From Selaginella moellendorffii (Eukaryota > Streptophyta > Lycopodiopsida > Selaginellales > Selaginellaceae): a stretch of DNA of 64,000 nucleotides. The notes under the pieces were generated by a model. It was not told where the DNA came from and made no database searches. It saw nothing but the letters and a program-made list of their open reading frames with translations. Each line of letters opens with the position of its first letter. Within the stretch, counting starts at the first letter, position 1. The stretch spans positions 296,847 to 360,846 of the forward strand of contig NW_003314269.1 of NCBI RefSeq assembly GCF_000143415.4, read 5' to 3'. A program made the position numbers and the translations under genes. This document shows positions 31,456 through 43,177 of this stretch, one piece after another.

Positions 31456-33779
31456 ATGGATTTTGGATCGCGCCCGGAGCTCCGGTTTCTCGAGGATCTC
31501 GGCCTCCAGGCGACGAATCAAGGCTGCTATGGCGGCGGCGAGTGGCGCGCGGGTGGGAAATCGGTGTCCAGCCTCAGTCCTGCGAGCAATCAGGTTAGAA
31601 CTATCGGTTTTTTCTCGCATTGGATCGATGTTTTGGGGGATTTCTAGCCGATCGCGACCGTCATTGAAGGATCGCTGGAGGATTATGAGAGAAGCCTCAA
31701 GGCCTGTGAATCTGCTCGCGAGAGCTGGATGCTGGTATGCTTCTCTGGTTTTTTGTTTTCTCCGATACTTATCCAAAGTTTTATTGTTCGCCAGACCCCT
31801 GCTCCAAAGAGAGGAGAGATTGTGAGGCAGATTGGCGATGCGTTCCGGAAGAACCTGGAGAACCTGGGGCGCTTGATTTCGCTTGAGATGGGGAAAATTC
31901 TCGTGGAGGGAATTGGAGAGGTCCAGGTAGTACGACATTCTCTTCTTAAAAGATTTGCTGGTACTTTTGTTGATGCTCTTCGTCTTTCAGGAAGTGATAG
32001 ATATGTGTGACTTTGCGGTGGGACTGAGCCGTCAGCTAAGTGGCTTGATTCTACCATCCGAACGTAAGTCTATCGATTTAAAAGGCGTTTGGCTACTAAT
32101 GTTTAGTTCTTATTCTCTACAGGACCAAACCATATGATGATGGAGGTTTGTTTATCGTGATCTGCACTTTTGGCCGCGATTTCAGTGATTTTTCTTTGTC
32201 CAGGTTTGGAATCCTCTTGGTATTGTTGGAGTCATCACTGCTTTTAATTTTCCCTGCGCTGTTCTTGGTACGATGAATGAGTTTTCTTCTTTGTTAAACT
32301 TTTATTTGTTGTGCCTTTGTTCTCAGGTTGGAATGCTTGCATTGCCTTGGTCTGTGGCAACTGCGTTGTATGGTAAGTTGTTTTTTGCTTTCTTCGCTTA
32401 ACACCTGGATTTAACTTGCTCTTTCTCTCTCTGTTGTTTTCTCTCAAGGAAAGGAGCTCCAACAACACCTCTCGTATCGATCGCAACGACGAAAATCATA
32501 GCTGGGGTGCTAGAGCGGAACGGTTTGCCCGGAGCGATCTTCACATGTATATGTGGAGGGGCCGAAATTGGAGAAGCGGTTGCAAAAGACAGCCGGATAC
32601 CTTTGGTTTCATTCACGGGGAGCAGCAAGGTTGGTGCCAAATCTTGCGATTTCTCTAGGTGATTGCTTACCTCGTGAAAAAATCTCCACTGACAGGTTGG
32701 TCAGATCGTCCAGTGTCACGTGAACTCCAGATTCGGCAAATGTCTTTTGGAACTGAGTGGCAACAACGCAATCGTCGTGATGGATGACGCGGATCTATCT
32801 CTCGCTGTTCGGTCAGTCTTGTTTGCTGCCGTCGGCACGGCAGGACAAAGATGCACGACTTGTCGTCGCTTGGTTCGAGCGTTTATTTCTTCCCCCCTTT
32901 TTTTTTCTTTATCCTCCTAACATTCAAGTCGTGTGTTTGTCTCAGTTTGTGCATCAAGCAATTTACAAAGACTTTATCGAAAAGCTAGTCACGGCATATG
33001 GACAGCTCAAAGTTGGAGACCCGTTAAAGCACGACACTCTTGTTGGACCGCTGCATTCTTCTCAGTCCAAGCAAGCTTTCGAGCAGGGATTAGAAGCAAT
33101 CGCATCGCAGGTACTTTGTTGTTTTTTTCTTAAAGTTTGCTAAGATCGTTTACAGGGTGGGAAATTCTTAACCGGTGGGGTGGGTACCACAACGTCACCT
33201 GGAGAAAACTACGTGACTCCCAGCATTGTGGAGATCTCTCACGATGCAGACGTCGTGAAAGAAGAGCTATTTGGTCCGCTACTCTACGTCTTCCAGTTTA
33301 AGGTACCAATCTCTCCATCGTTAAGCACAGTGTGTTTCCAAAAACTTCCAGACTCTGGACGAGGCAATCGCCATGAACAATTCGGTCCCCCAAGGCCTCA
33401 GCAGCTCGATCTTCACCAAGAGCCACGAGACAATCTTCAAGTGGATCGGGTAACACGATTGAAAGTTTCTCGTCTCTTCTGAAACTTCTAGATCAATGCT
33501 GTCCAGGCCAACAGGAAGCGATTGTGGGATCGTTAACGTAAACATTCCCACAAACGGCGCTGAGATTGGCGGTGCTTTTGGCGGTGAGAAGGCTACTGGC
33601 GGCGGTCGCGAAGCAGGAAGCGATTCATGGAAGCAGTACATGCACAGAGCGACATGGTGAGAAAGTTCTCTCGCAAAACTTTGGATGATGTCGTGATCTC
33701 ATTCCATTTTTTGCTTGTTTCCAGCACTATCAACTATGGGAAAACTCTACCTCTGGCTCAAGGCATAAATTTTAATTAA
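31456..33779 (+). CDS. ALDH7B: Aldehyde dehydrogenase family 7 (antiquitin)
   Basis: Fourteen exons: 31456-31593, 31648-31734, 31795-31926, 31991-32063, 32123-32145, 32204-32267, 32327-32372, 32449-32629, 32696-32872, 32946-33110, 33156-33302, 33352-33449, 33507-33656, 33725-33779. Introns are 45-76 bases, all GT-AG. Product 511 residues, normal for the family. It is a soluble NAD-dependent dehydrogenase oxidising reactive aldehydes (alpha-aminoadipic semialdehyde in lysine breakdown, lipid-derived aldehydes); the plant form is stress-induced. Seen: NAD-fold blocks ([26 protein letters not shown]), catalytic Glu267 in LLELSGNNA and Cys301 in [12 protein letters not shown], then [19 protein letters not shown] and the C-terminal LPLAQGINF. 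Both catalytic residues are intact. No targeting peptide is visible. The FAO start lies 68 bases downstream. Confidence 0.95.
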
Positions 33780-33847
33780 AGTGATAAGATGGAGCTCCAA
33801 ACTATATATGTGACTCACGATGTGTTTAAACCCTATATTGTTTTGCC
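33780..33847 (+). promoter_or_regulatory. 68-base ALDH7-FAO intergenic spacer
   Basis: Stop-to-start distance of 68 bases on the same strand. It contains ACTATATATG (TATA-like, 33798-33807), TTTAAACCCTAT (telo-box-like, 33825-33836) and three short upstream ATGs. It must hold the ALDH7 3' end and the FAO leader, so the transcripts probably overlap. Confidence 0.45.
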
Positions 33848-36310
33848 ATGCATCCGGATCTTCAAGGCGGGCAAGCTCCATTCGCGCACAGCTTGGATCC
33901 GCCGCAGCTGGAGGCCGTGGCCGCGATCTGCGACACCTTCCTCCCGGCGCTGCCATTGCGAGCTTTGGAATGCGAGGAGGAGGCGCAGCGAGCGTTCTTT
34001 GCGACATCGGCGTCCGATGCGGGGATTCCAGCGGTGGTAAGAGCGATATTTCGCTGCCGCGGGCACGAATTCACGGATTTCTTGCGTTTTGGGAGCAGGT
34101 CGCGGGTTGGATCTTCGAGTGCCTCGATTCCGCGCAGCAGGCCGGGGTCTTGCGAGTCTTGTCGCTACTTTCCTCGCGGATTGGAACGCTCATTCTTTGC
34201 GGGAGGCACGCATTCTCTGCCGAATTTCCATTTCTTCACCGATTCGCGCGATTGCCAGCGAGCAATCGGGAGCGAACTCTGCGGAGCTGGTCCGGGGGTT
34301 CTATCGCGCAGTTTCATTCTCTCTACAAGCTCTTCAAGTGCTTCGCTATGTTCGCGTTCTTCACAAAGGTAAGCATGGAATTCTTTTGTGGATCGCGGGG
34401 ATTGTCTGTCCTCTCAGTTTGGGGTCCATCCTCGTGTCCCACTGGGTAGCCTCTACAGATCTGACAGAGTTTCCAGAAGCTCCTTTCTTTTTTTCTTTAG
34501 AAATCTGATACACAGTTTCCTGCAGGCTGATGCCAGAGGACGTAATGACTCTTGGAAGGCGATTGGGTATCCCGTCCCCGATCCTCTCTGGAACGGCCTT
34601 AAAGACGATGACGATGCGAAGGTGACCGACGACAATGAAGAGCCGCGGCCTCCACTGCGGGTCTTCGACGTGCACCAAAATTCGGCGGCCGAGCTCGTTG
34701 ACTACCTGTCGTCATCGAAGTTTCGAGTTTCAGAAGAAGTTCGTGATGGCGGCGATGGTGGCAGTGGACAAGCGATGCTAGCTATAGACTGCGACGTGGT
34801 CGTGATTGGATCTGGCTGCGGCGGAGGCGTATGTGCCGGGGTTCTTTCTCAAAAGGGATACAAGGTGGTCGTGATCGAGAAAGGCAAGTACTACGTCGGC
34901 GACCAGCTTTCCCTGTTGGAAGGACCGTCAATGCGAGCAATGTACGAAGGTGGCGGTCTCCTTACCACTGCGGATGGCGGCATCAACCTCATGGCCGGAT
35001 CGACAGTGGGTGGAGGCACCGTCATGAACTGGGCCGCCTCGTTGCGGACTCCGCAGGCTGTCCGAGAGGAGTGGTCATCAGTGCACGGGCTAAAGCTCTT
35101 CACGTCGGAGGAATACGAGGCCGCAATGGACAAAGTTTGTGAAAGACTCGGGGTTGAGACTCTAGGCAACGAAGAAGAGCACGAGAGCTTCCAGAACAAA
35201 GTGCTGAGAAGCGGCTGCAAGAAGATTGGACTCGACGTGGAGACCATTCCCACCAATTGCAGAGGCCGAAGGCACAAGTGTGGGCTGTGTGGATTCGGAT
35301 GCAAGAGCAGGACTAAGCAGGGGACTCATGAGACTTGGCTCATGGACGCTGTGGATGCCGGTGCCGTGATCTTGTGTGGTTGCAACGCCGAGAGGATTCT
35401 TCTTGAGCCAGGGGAGCTGCGCTCTGCAAAGCAGTGGAAGGCTGGAGGAGTTATAGCAACTGGCGGTGGAAAAAGCCTCTTCATCAGAGCCAAGGCTACA
35501 GTGACTTCGTGCGGTGCTTTAAACACGCCGGTTCTGCTACAAAAGAGTGGACTGGTAAATCGTCATATCGGCTCCAATCTCCACCTCCATCCAAGTCAAC
35601 TTCTCTGGGGCTACGTTCCTTCGGGAGAGGGTCTCCCAGCAGGTCGAATTTCGGACGGGCCGATCATGTCTGCGGTCTCTAGAATCGCTGACGCTGTTCT
35701 TGAGGTACCGGCTTTCTACCCAGGCGGCCTCGGCGTCATGTTCCCTTGGCGATCGGGACTGAGCTTCAAGGAGCAAATGCTGCGCTACTCCCGCCTTGCG
35801 CACGTAGTCGTCATCACCAGGGACCGAGGAAGCGGGACTGTCCGTCCGAGCTCGAGCTCGAGCTCCCAGCTCCCGAAGGTGACGTACACGATAAGTGCGG
35901 AGGACGAGAAAACTCTCAAGGCCGGGGCGGAGAAGGCCATCAGGGTGCTGATTGCCGCTGGAGCAGTGGAGGTCGGGACCCAGCACCCGGATGGCGATAG
36001 CTTGGTCGTGGAGGGCTCGGACGAGAAGGCGCTGGAGAAGTTCTTGAGGGTCATCGGCTCCAAGCAGCTGACGCACGCGGCAATGGCGACCGCGAGCGCT
36101 CACCAGATGGGGTCGTGCCGGATGGGGAATGACCCGGCGAGCTCCGCTGTGGATCCCCGAGGGGAAGCGTGGGAATCCACGGGATTGTTTGTGGCGGATA
36201 CGAGCGTGTTCCCCACGGCGCTGGGAGTGAACCCGATGGTTACCGCGCAGTCAGTCGCCCTGTGCATCGCCAAATCGGTCCATCGTTTCCTCGAGGAAGA
36301 AAGGTTGTAG
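33848..36310 (+). CDS. FAO: Long-chain fatty alcohol oxidase
   Basis: Three exons: 33848-34036, 34099-34368, 34526-36310 (GT-AG introns of 62 and 157 bases), giving 747 residues, the usual plant length. It is a flavoenzyme of the GMC oxidoreductase family that oxidises long-chain fatty alcohols to aldehydes with O2, releasing H2O2, in omega-oxidation and wax or lipid turnover; known members are membrane-bound. Seen: N-terminal plant-FAO blocks (AAICDTFLPALPL, FFATSASDAGIPAVVAGWI, LLSSRIGTLILCG); a hydrophobic anchor about residues 136-152 (LYKLFKCFAMFAFF); NDSWKAIGYPVPDP; the FAD-binding VVVIGSGCGGGVCA (about residues 244-257); a Cys-rich CGLCGFGCKS; and C-terminal HQMGSCRMGNDP and VNPMVTAQS, the GMC signature region. 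The long last exon is GC-rich. No broken or missing core motif was noticed. Confidence 0.94.
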
Positions 36311-36600
36311 AAGTTTCTTTGTTTCTTGGCTCAAGCCGACGACTTCGCTTGTTTTATTGTACGCCACGTGGATTAGAGCGACTAGGCAAAACGCTGCCAT
36401 CGCCAACAAACAGAAAATAGCGGACATTCCCCTTGGGAAGACAGCATTCATCTTCCAACGCAGGACGAACCTCACCAAGGCCAAAAGATCTTCTTTCTTA
36501 TATCACCAGTTTCAAGGTTTAGAACAAACGCCATGCCATATCTGCCAGTTCAGTCGAGGAGCCCAAGGGAGCATTGGCACTGCGACTTTGTGAGTACATA
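36311..36600. other. 3' flank of FAO
   Basis: GC content stays gene-like to about 36600, then drops sharply. Short frames exist on both strands, 36357-36593 (+, 78 codons) and 36251-36484 (-, with a hydrophobic SAIFCLLAMAAFCLVALIHV run), but neither resembles a protein I know. Most likely the FAO 3' untranslated region, possibly ending near TTTTATTGTA at 36351. Confidence 0.4.
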
Positions 36601-38211
36601 AATGAGCTGCTTGCCATTGTTGAGTCTGCACATCCCTAACACCCTTACTCATAACTGTTATTACTATGACATGTATACTTATCTATTTCTGGGAGTTTCT
36701 TTAACAGAAACATAAATCAATTTTAAGTGAAAGATATGATTAGTATTTTATAATATTTCAATTACAAACACAACAAAGAGGTATTCTTAAAGCACAGCAC
36801 CAGGTTGGACTACAATCATTAGGTTCTTTCATAATTGATTTTGTTAAGACTGCTTGTGTTACCACCTCTGTCTTTGCTTGTTGTCCCATGGGTGGAATAG
36901 GTACCGAGATCAATGCATCTGAAATTAATATTTTGAAATTTAAAAATAAAAATTATTTTTTCAACATACCAGTTAATATTGCTAAAATAAGAATTATCTT
37001 AACAATAAAAAAATGATAAATTTTCATAATTTAAAGTGACATTAACTGATTAGAAAGTGTAGCTTTATATATGTTTTTGATATCTCCTTTCTTGCTAAAA
37101 AATAAATATAAAACTTCAATTAGATCTTGGCATATTCTTCATTTTTTATATCACCATCATTTTAAAATACATATTTTCTTAAAACCTTTATATACAATCT
37201 AAGTGATATAATATTATTCCATGTGGAAATTTATTCTTTAGAATTTTAGAATCATTGGCTTTTAATAGCGAATAGTATTTTTATTTTTACCTAGCTTATC
37301 AGCTAATGACAAGTTTAAATTACAACCAAGTCATGGTTTGTCATAAATAGTAAATAAACAACATATCATTTATATTGTTTTTAACATACTACCAAATGAG
37401 CATCTTGAAACATATTCATAGTTAGAATCACTATAATAATTTTACAATTCTTCTCTATCTAGGATCAATTTTAATGTAAATATTGCTAAAATTTAATAAA
37501 GGCCATGGGAATTATCTTGAGCTGGTTGATAAAATAAATAGAACTAAAATCACTATGATTGTAGCTATATTATGTGTTTTTGATTGTGAACTCACATGCT
37601 ATTCATAACTTTTTGCTGCATATCTATGCCACATTATAGTCTATATGAACCTTGAAATACTATATTAGCAAGAGCAATCTGGATCTAAAATAAATTACTT
37701 AAATAACTTTCAGATGTCCAAGATTTGGGAAACGTTTTGCTATAGACAACTAGTAACAATAAAATAATTGTAAGACTTCTTAGAATTAAAAAAAAAAAAT
37801 CACATTGAAAGAGTTACCTACTTTTTAATATTGTTACATCCCTGATAGAAAAAGGTATTATAAATATCAATTTATAACTATTTAAAATTTTATAAATATC
37901 TATATAATAGTTTCATAATGAGTAATTCATAAAAATAATAGAATTTCTTATATAAGTCTTAACAATCAAAACCATAAACAAATTCTTTTAAAAGTAAATT
38001 TTCTGCATATCCTATATAAAATTTTAATGTAAGTTTTATTGTTAATATCATCAATTATTTTAGAAAAAAATAATTTAATATAAGAATAGTTTATTGTTGA
38101 GAAAAATAAAATGTAAAACTAGTTCACTCTAATAATAAGATAATTTAACAAAAGAAACAAAATTAATTTAAAGTTTTCTATATGCTAAAATATATACTTA
38201 GTTTTAGGTAT
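36601..38211. other. AT-rich spacer, nothing recognisable
   Basis: Long AT-rich stretch with poly-A and poly-T runs, no frame, no LTR termini. It separates the gene island from the 3' LTR of retrotransposon B. Confidence 0.5.
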
Positions 38212-38374
38212 TGTAAGTGTATTGAATATGGAAAGAGAATACAGAAAATATGCATCCCAATTAGCCCAAAAACCCTAGATTATTTATAAAAGTAAGTGGT
38301 CCAAATTAAAACCAATCCAATAGCTACGAAAATCCCACTATAGTAATATTAATATATAGCATCATGACCTCACA
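38212..38374 (-). repeat. Copy B 3' LTR (163 bp)
   Basis: Aligns with 3684-3857 and 58311-58486. Its high-coordinate edge (ACCTCACA, 38374) abuts a polypurine tract, which shows it is the 3' LTR of a minus-oriented element. Confidence 0.8.
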
Positions 38375-38389
38375 TCATCCCCTCCTCTT
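38375..38389 (-). promoter_or_regulatory. Polypurine tract, copy B
   Basis: The minus strand reads AAGAGGAGGGGATGA directly before the LTR start TGTGAGG. Confidence 0.75.
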
Positions 38390-38650
38390 GAAATGATGGA
38401 AGACCATTAGGGTTCTCTCATGGATGGGCCGGGATCTGGAAGAACATCAAAATAGGGCATTAGTGGATTTGTAAGTGGTATTAGTTGTTCTTGATCCTTT
38501 TGTACAAAACATTTTAACTGTTGCACATGCATAATTTCTAGAGGATTGGCTTGTTAGATATCATGTTGAACTTCATAAATTTGTAGTCCAATTTACTGCA
38601 AAACCCAATATGGTCTTTTCCACTGAGTAAAGAGCCTCTTAGATAAACCA
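38390..38650 (-). pseudogene. Copy B pol C-terminal tail
   Basis: The minus strand from about 38640 encodes, with stops, a Gypsy integrase C-terminal domain: TQWKRPYWVLQ, then IYEVQHD, then EIMHVQQLK, followed by a Pro-rich end near 38400. It is the only part of the B coding region left of the nested insertion. Confidence 0.6.
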
Positions 38651-39886
38651 TGTACTGTAAGATGCCCCGGGCTTATGGTGAACAACTTAAAGGTCTGGAA
38701 AACTTAGTACTTATTGACAAACTTGTTATGCCAATAAGTACTATCCACGGCCCAACTTTGTGATCCTTTTATGGGTCTTTTATAGAGACTACTTTCTTCA
38801 AACTCACTATGTCATCGCATTGATATAGTTCATTTCCCTTAGGTGTTCTTCCCCCTTGGTCACCTTGACCAAGCCACACCATCATCAATAATTCAAATCA
38901 ACACTTTGAACTAGGAACCTTATTCTTTAACCCCACAAGGACTTTGTCCTTGTTTTAGCCATAAGATCACCTAGTGATTTAACTTTGGCACATTGACAGG
39001 TTTGCCAATAAATACTAAGTCTTCTAGACTTTTAAGTTGTTCACCATGACCCCAAGGCATCCCCCACACTTGGCAATACACTCAAGCTAGCCCTTCCAGC
39101 TAAAGGTCCATAATGATTGAGATTGGGTGTCCCCATCTCATTCACCACGTCCTTGGTGCCACTTGCATTAAAGTGTTCAAGTTAGATATGCCGAGCTTTC
39201 ACACTAAGCAATTTAATTGTGTATCATAACTTTGGGGCATCCCCCGTTTGGTAGTGTGCTCAAGCTAATCTCCTTACTGAGAGTCCATGACCATTGAAAA
39301 ATAAGTGTCCTCATATTCCAACCCTTCACCACATTCTAGTGAGTTAGGACTCGAACCCAAGCACTAGAGGGTTGGGACTTGAACCCAACCTTCATATGTG
39401 CATCTACCAACGGCATCACATAAGATGCCTGGTGTGACTCCCCACGCCGGTGCACAAATTTATACTTAAAGCATGCTACAAATCACAGTTTAGGAACTTA
39501 GATCCTCTACACTGCCAAGTCCTTTTACTTGACAAGTCTGTGATCATGCATGGACTCCTCTATGCTTAGCCTCATGGGCCACTCCTTTTGAAGTTGGCAC
39601 CTTCAACTAGGGTATTTGTTCCCCCCAACTTTCCAATCTCACTTAGCAAGTCATCTGACCACCATAACATGGTTCATGTATAAGCATGAAAGTCCTTGAC
39701 CATCGACTTTTGTTCAAAGCCATTGTAAGCGACTAAATTTTCCATTCTACTTTAGTCACATAACCACACCTCTGACCACTTGGAGGAGTCTCACGCACAA
39801 CCTCCGTAAGTCCTATCCTGGACTTAGGGACTTGCTAGCCGTAAGAATGGCATCCATGCCACTCAACCATTGCACATTGGTCCAAG
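38651..39886 (-). mobile_element. Old Family L fragment (internal end and LTR end), inverted
   Basis: From about 38740 to 39723 the plus strand is the reverse complement of 46504-47490 of the young L element. From 39724 (TGTAAGCGACTAAATTTT) to 39886 it is the reverse complement of the last ~165 bases of the L LTR. The primer site and 2.2 kb of internal sequence between them are deleted. 38656-38735 is a short copy of the 47160-47240 region in the opposite orientation, so the left edge is a small fold-back. Confidence 0.65.
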
Positions 39887-40119
39887 TGTAGTGCATGTGA
39901 TCATGGGATGAGATTTGGATATACTATCACCATGGATCCTTGGAACCTTAGGGGATAAATAGGGATAAAATAGCCACTAAGGGCTTTCTCATCAAGCAAT
40001 TGCCCCTTTTCCAGTTGACTTAAGGGGAGAGAGATAAGGTGTGCTATATCGGAGCAAATGGCACGAGTTCGATTCCCATTGATTAGTGGCTACTTAAAAG
40101 TATAATATACCCTTGAGCA

Positions 40120-40500
40120 AGGTATATTCCTACCCCTAAATTTGAAATCGTATGTATTGGGCATCCATGCATACGTCCTTCCTCTTGTGTGGAGTATCCA
40201 CGGACGAAGGTATCCACCGTGGGACTATGGTACGGGTGGATGTACTCAAGGTATATTCCTACCCCTAAATTTGAAATCGTATGTATTGGGCATCCATGTA
40301 TACGTCCTTCCTCTTGTGTGGAGTATCCATGGACGAAGGTATCTACCGTGGGACTGCGGTATGGGTGGATGTGCTCAAGGTATATTCCTACCCCTAAATT
40401 TGAAATTATATGTATTGGGCATCCATGCGTACGTCCTTCCTCTTCTGTGGAGTATCCACGGATGAAGGTATCCACCGTGGGACTGCGGTACGGGTGGATG
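40120..40500 (+). repeat. 129-bp tandem repeat, about three copies
   Basis: Units begin AGGTATATTCCTACCCC at 40120, 40249 and 40378. Because 129 is 43 codons, open frames of 107-143 codons persist on both strands; they are repeat artefacts, not genes. Confidence 0.85.
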
Positions 40501-40832
40501 ACTAGTTGCCTCACATGGAATAACTGGTCTACACAATGGAAGGATTGGTAGATTGAGTGCGGAAATGGAGGTGTTGATTCCTTTTAGCTTAGTAAGGGTT
40601 GTTAGTCAATAGTCAATGAGGACATTGACATCTTTGAAGGGGGGGTGAGTGTAGTGCATGTGATTATGGGATGAGATTTAAATATACTGTCACCGTGGAT
40701 CCTTGGAACCTTGGGGGATAAATAAGGATAAAATAGCCACTAAGGGCTCTCTCATCAAGTAATTGCCCCTTTTCCAGTTGGCTTAAGGGGAGAGAGATAA
40801 GGTGCGCTACAGTTGGTATCGGAACAAATGGC

Positions 40833-40849
40833 ATGGGTTCGATTCCCAT
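40833..40849 (+). other. tRNA T-arm-like hairpin in TRIM
   Basis: ATGGGTTCGATTCCCAT: a perfect 5-bp stem and the 7-base loop TTCGATT, matching the T-arm/B-box pattern GGTTCGANNCC, eight bases after the primer site. A decayed version follows the first LTR (40062-40080). Confidence 0.6.
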
Positions 40850-40871
40850 TGATTAGTGGCTACCTAAAATA

Positions 40872-42459
40872 TGGAGCATCCAAGGCTTGATCACAAAGAC
40901 CACATTTTCAGATATCCACATTGCACTAACACTCTTCTTCAACCACCTTCAAGATCCAATTGTGAAGCTAAAACATTAACAAGAAAAATGACATGGAAAA
41001 TCAAACTCTAAGGAAACTTCCTCATCATTTAAAATAATAATGCCACTTCCACTAACACAAGTGTTAGTAATGTCAATACCTCAACCTCATACCTTCTCTA
41101 TCCAACAATCTACTCCAAGTGTTAACAGATCAACTAATGAGCTATAGCAAATGCTACAACCCTTTCCAACACCTTATGGGCAAACCCTCAAGGAAACAAA
41201 GAACAAGGAACCAACTTAAACTTAGCATAATGGACCACCATCGAGAATCTAGTCAAAGCTACTACTACGCTACTTTGTGCAAGTAGACTAGCTTCACTAT
41301 CAACCACTTTGGGGTTAATCATCGTTTAACCGAGCAACTTCGTAAACACATTGCACATTATCAGATGGATATGATATAAAAATCACAATGACTTGATCAT
41401 CAATTGAGCAACACCATGAGCAACTCCCACGTCATTACTACAAAGGTTTATGTGAGTGTCAAGTGTCAACTCGATTCAACAAAATGCAACATAAATGTCA
41501 CACTCTACCGATAGAGACTTATAACACTAAACACCACTAACTTTTGTTCACAACATGGACAAGCTCATGCCATTCTCTTTCCGACCAAACTCAACACTAA
41601 TCCAACACCAAGCTACTCAAGGAGCAATAGCAAAGTTCCCCAGAAAAGAATTGAGCATTGCAACTCAAGTCTTCCAATAGCAAGCCTAGACAAAATGGTT
41701 TAGCACTTTACCGACATCCATCCCACAACTCACCATTTGTAAGACCATCATCTCCAACATGCATCAAGGTAGGGACTCTTGATTGCATAATGTGAACACA
41801 AGCAATGAGTCACACCTCGTTGCAAATCATCTCTCCAAGAAGAGAAGATGATTTACGTGTTTGATCCTTCATCCCCGATGACTCTCTTTTCGGTCTCATC
41901 TTTGACTACACCTCAAGCTTGCATTCACACTGCCTTCAGTCCAATCCAAGAAAAGTTTATGAGAGAGCACGACAATGATTACTTGAACCAATAGACTAAT
42001 CCCTACAGTCTTGGTTCATTCACTTGTAATCATGCCTAGGAAAGATCCACTAGTGCCGTGCTAAACAGCTACGGACCAACCTATTTGCCACTCATAGCAA
42101 ACCTAGGAAGGTTTGCTTTCACTCACGGTACATGGAACAACTCATGGAACAACTAATAGGCTAACATTAATCTTGCCAACTCAAAGTGTAACCTTGAGTT
42201 GTTAATGTGCCTCACTCACGAGCCCAAGCTCAAACTCGTGTAAAACGGTATGGCTCATTCCATCCTATGAGCCCAAGAGCAAGCTCACAGAATATAGTAC
42301 AACAAGGTAACGAAATCCATACCTAAGGAACAATTGCGAAGCCTTTGCACCCAAACGTGTACCCACTTGGATCATCGTTTTTATCTCTGCGTATGCAACG
42401 AGACTAGTTACCCAATCTCGTTGGATAGTACTCGCCGAGACTCATCCTCTGATACCAAA
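40872..42459 (-). mobile_element. Family T derivative, internal part next to primer site
   Basis: Non-coding. 40872-41690 matches 54345-55165 at high similarity, and 41440-42117 matches 13345-14035. It ends in an intact primer-binding site (minus strand TGGTATCAGAGG, 42457-42446) touching the LTR at 42460. No frame above 60 codons has protein-like character. It looks like a large non-autonomous derivative that shares LTR and primer region with the coding Family T element at 14.0-25.2 kb. Confidence 0.7.
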
Positions 42460-42696
42460 TGTAGCGCACGTGGTTTTGACCCTTTATCCTATGGTGATTT
42501 ACCATAGGATAACACCACGAAGCGGAACCTAAACCCTCTTTGTGCCACGTGACAGATGCCACGTGTCACATGCCACGTGTCCATAGGAACCCGAGGTTCA
42601 GGGCCTTGGGCCATTGAACGAAAGAACAGTGCCAAACTCCCAAGCATAAAGCCCAAGGAGCGAAGGGACAGGAGCCCAGAGCGACTTAGAACAGTC
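42460..42696 (-). repeat. Family T LTR, left part
   Basis: Starts TGTAGCGCACGTGG. It is interrupted after CAGTC (42692-42696) by the young Family L element and continues at 50107. Confidence 0.85.
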
Positions 42697-43133
42697 TGTG
42701 AGACACAAAATCCCTAGGCCCCAAAGTGGAGCCGGAAAGGGTGCCACGTGGTAGTGGCTGAAGCGAGAGCCAAACGAGCGTAACACGTTTGGACCAAAAG
42801 CTCCAACTTGAAAAGTCAAGAGCGGGAGTGGAACTCCCAACGAAGTGCTCGAGGAACGAGCACGAAGCGAGCAAAAAGCGAGGCTCCAAAAAGGGACCCA
42901 AAAGGACCAACACATGACACGTGGAAGTGTCCGAGATGGACTCGAGTTGGAGTCCGAAGTGGAGTCCGAGATGGACTCGAGTTGGAGTCCGAAGTGGAGT
43001 CCGAGATGGACCCGAGTTGGAGTCCGAAGTGGAGTCCGAGATGGACCCGAGTTGGAGTCCGAAGTGGAGTCCGAGATGGACCCGAGATGGAGTCCGAGAT
43101 GGAGTCCGAGATGGAATCCGAAGTCGAGACCGG

Positions 43134-43177
<44 letters not shown>

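Larger units (their letters stand above)
39887..40871 (+). mobile_element. TRIM-like miniature LTR element, tandem remnant
   Basis: Two equal 162-base direct repeats, TGTAGTGCATGTG...GTGCGCTACA, at 39887-40048 and 40650-40811, flank 0.6 kb without coding capacity. A polypurine tract (40636-40649, GAAGGGGGGGTGAG) precedes the second repeat, and a Met-type primer site (GTTGGTATCGGAAC, 40812-40825) follows it. The primer site after the second LTR means a further internal copy followed, so this is part of a tandem LTR-internal-LTR-internal array, cut at about 40871. Confidence 0.75.

Noticed and set aside
36251-36484. 77-codon minus frame with a membrane-like run in the FAO 3' flank
   Set aside because: Overlaps the FAO end antisense, no recognised homology, composition explained by the coding strand.
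40083-40514. 143-codon minus frame and overlapping plus frames
   Set aside because: Product of the 129-base (43-codon) tandem repeat in the TRIM interior.
42930-43120. Regular 35-base units resembling a CRISPR array
   Set aside because: The units are contiguous, with no unique spacers, in a eukaryotic LTR.
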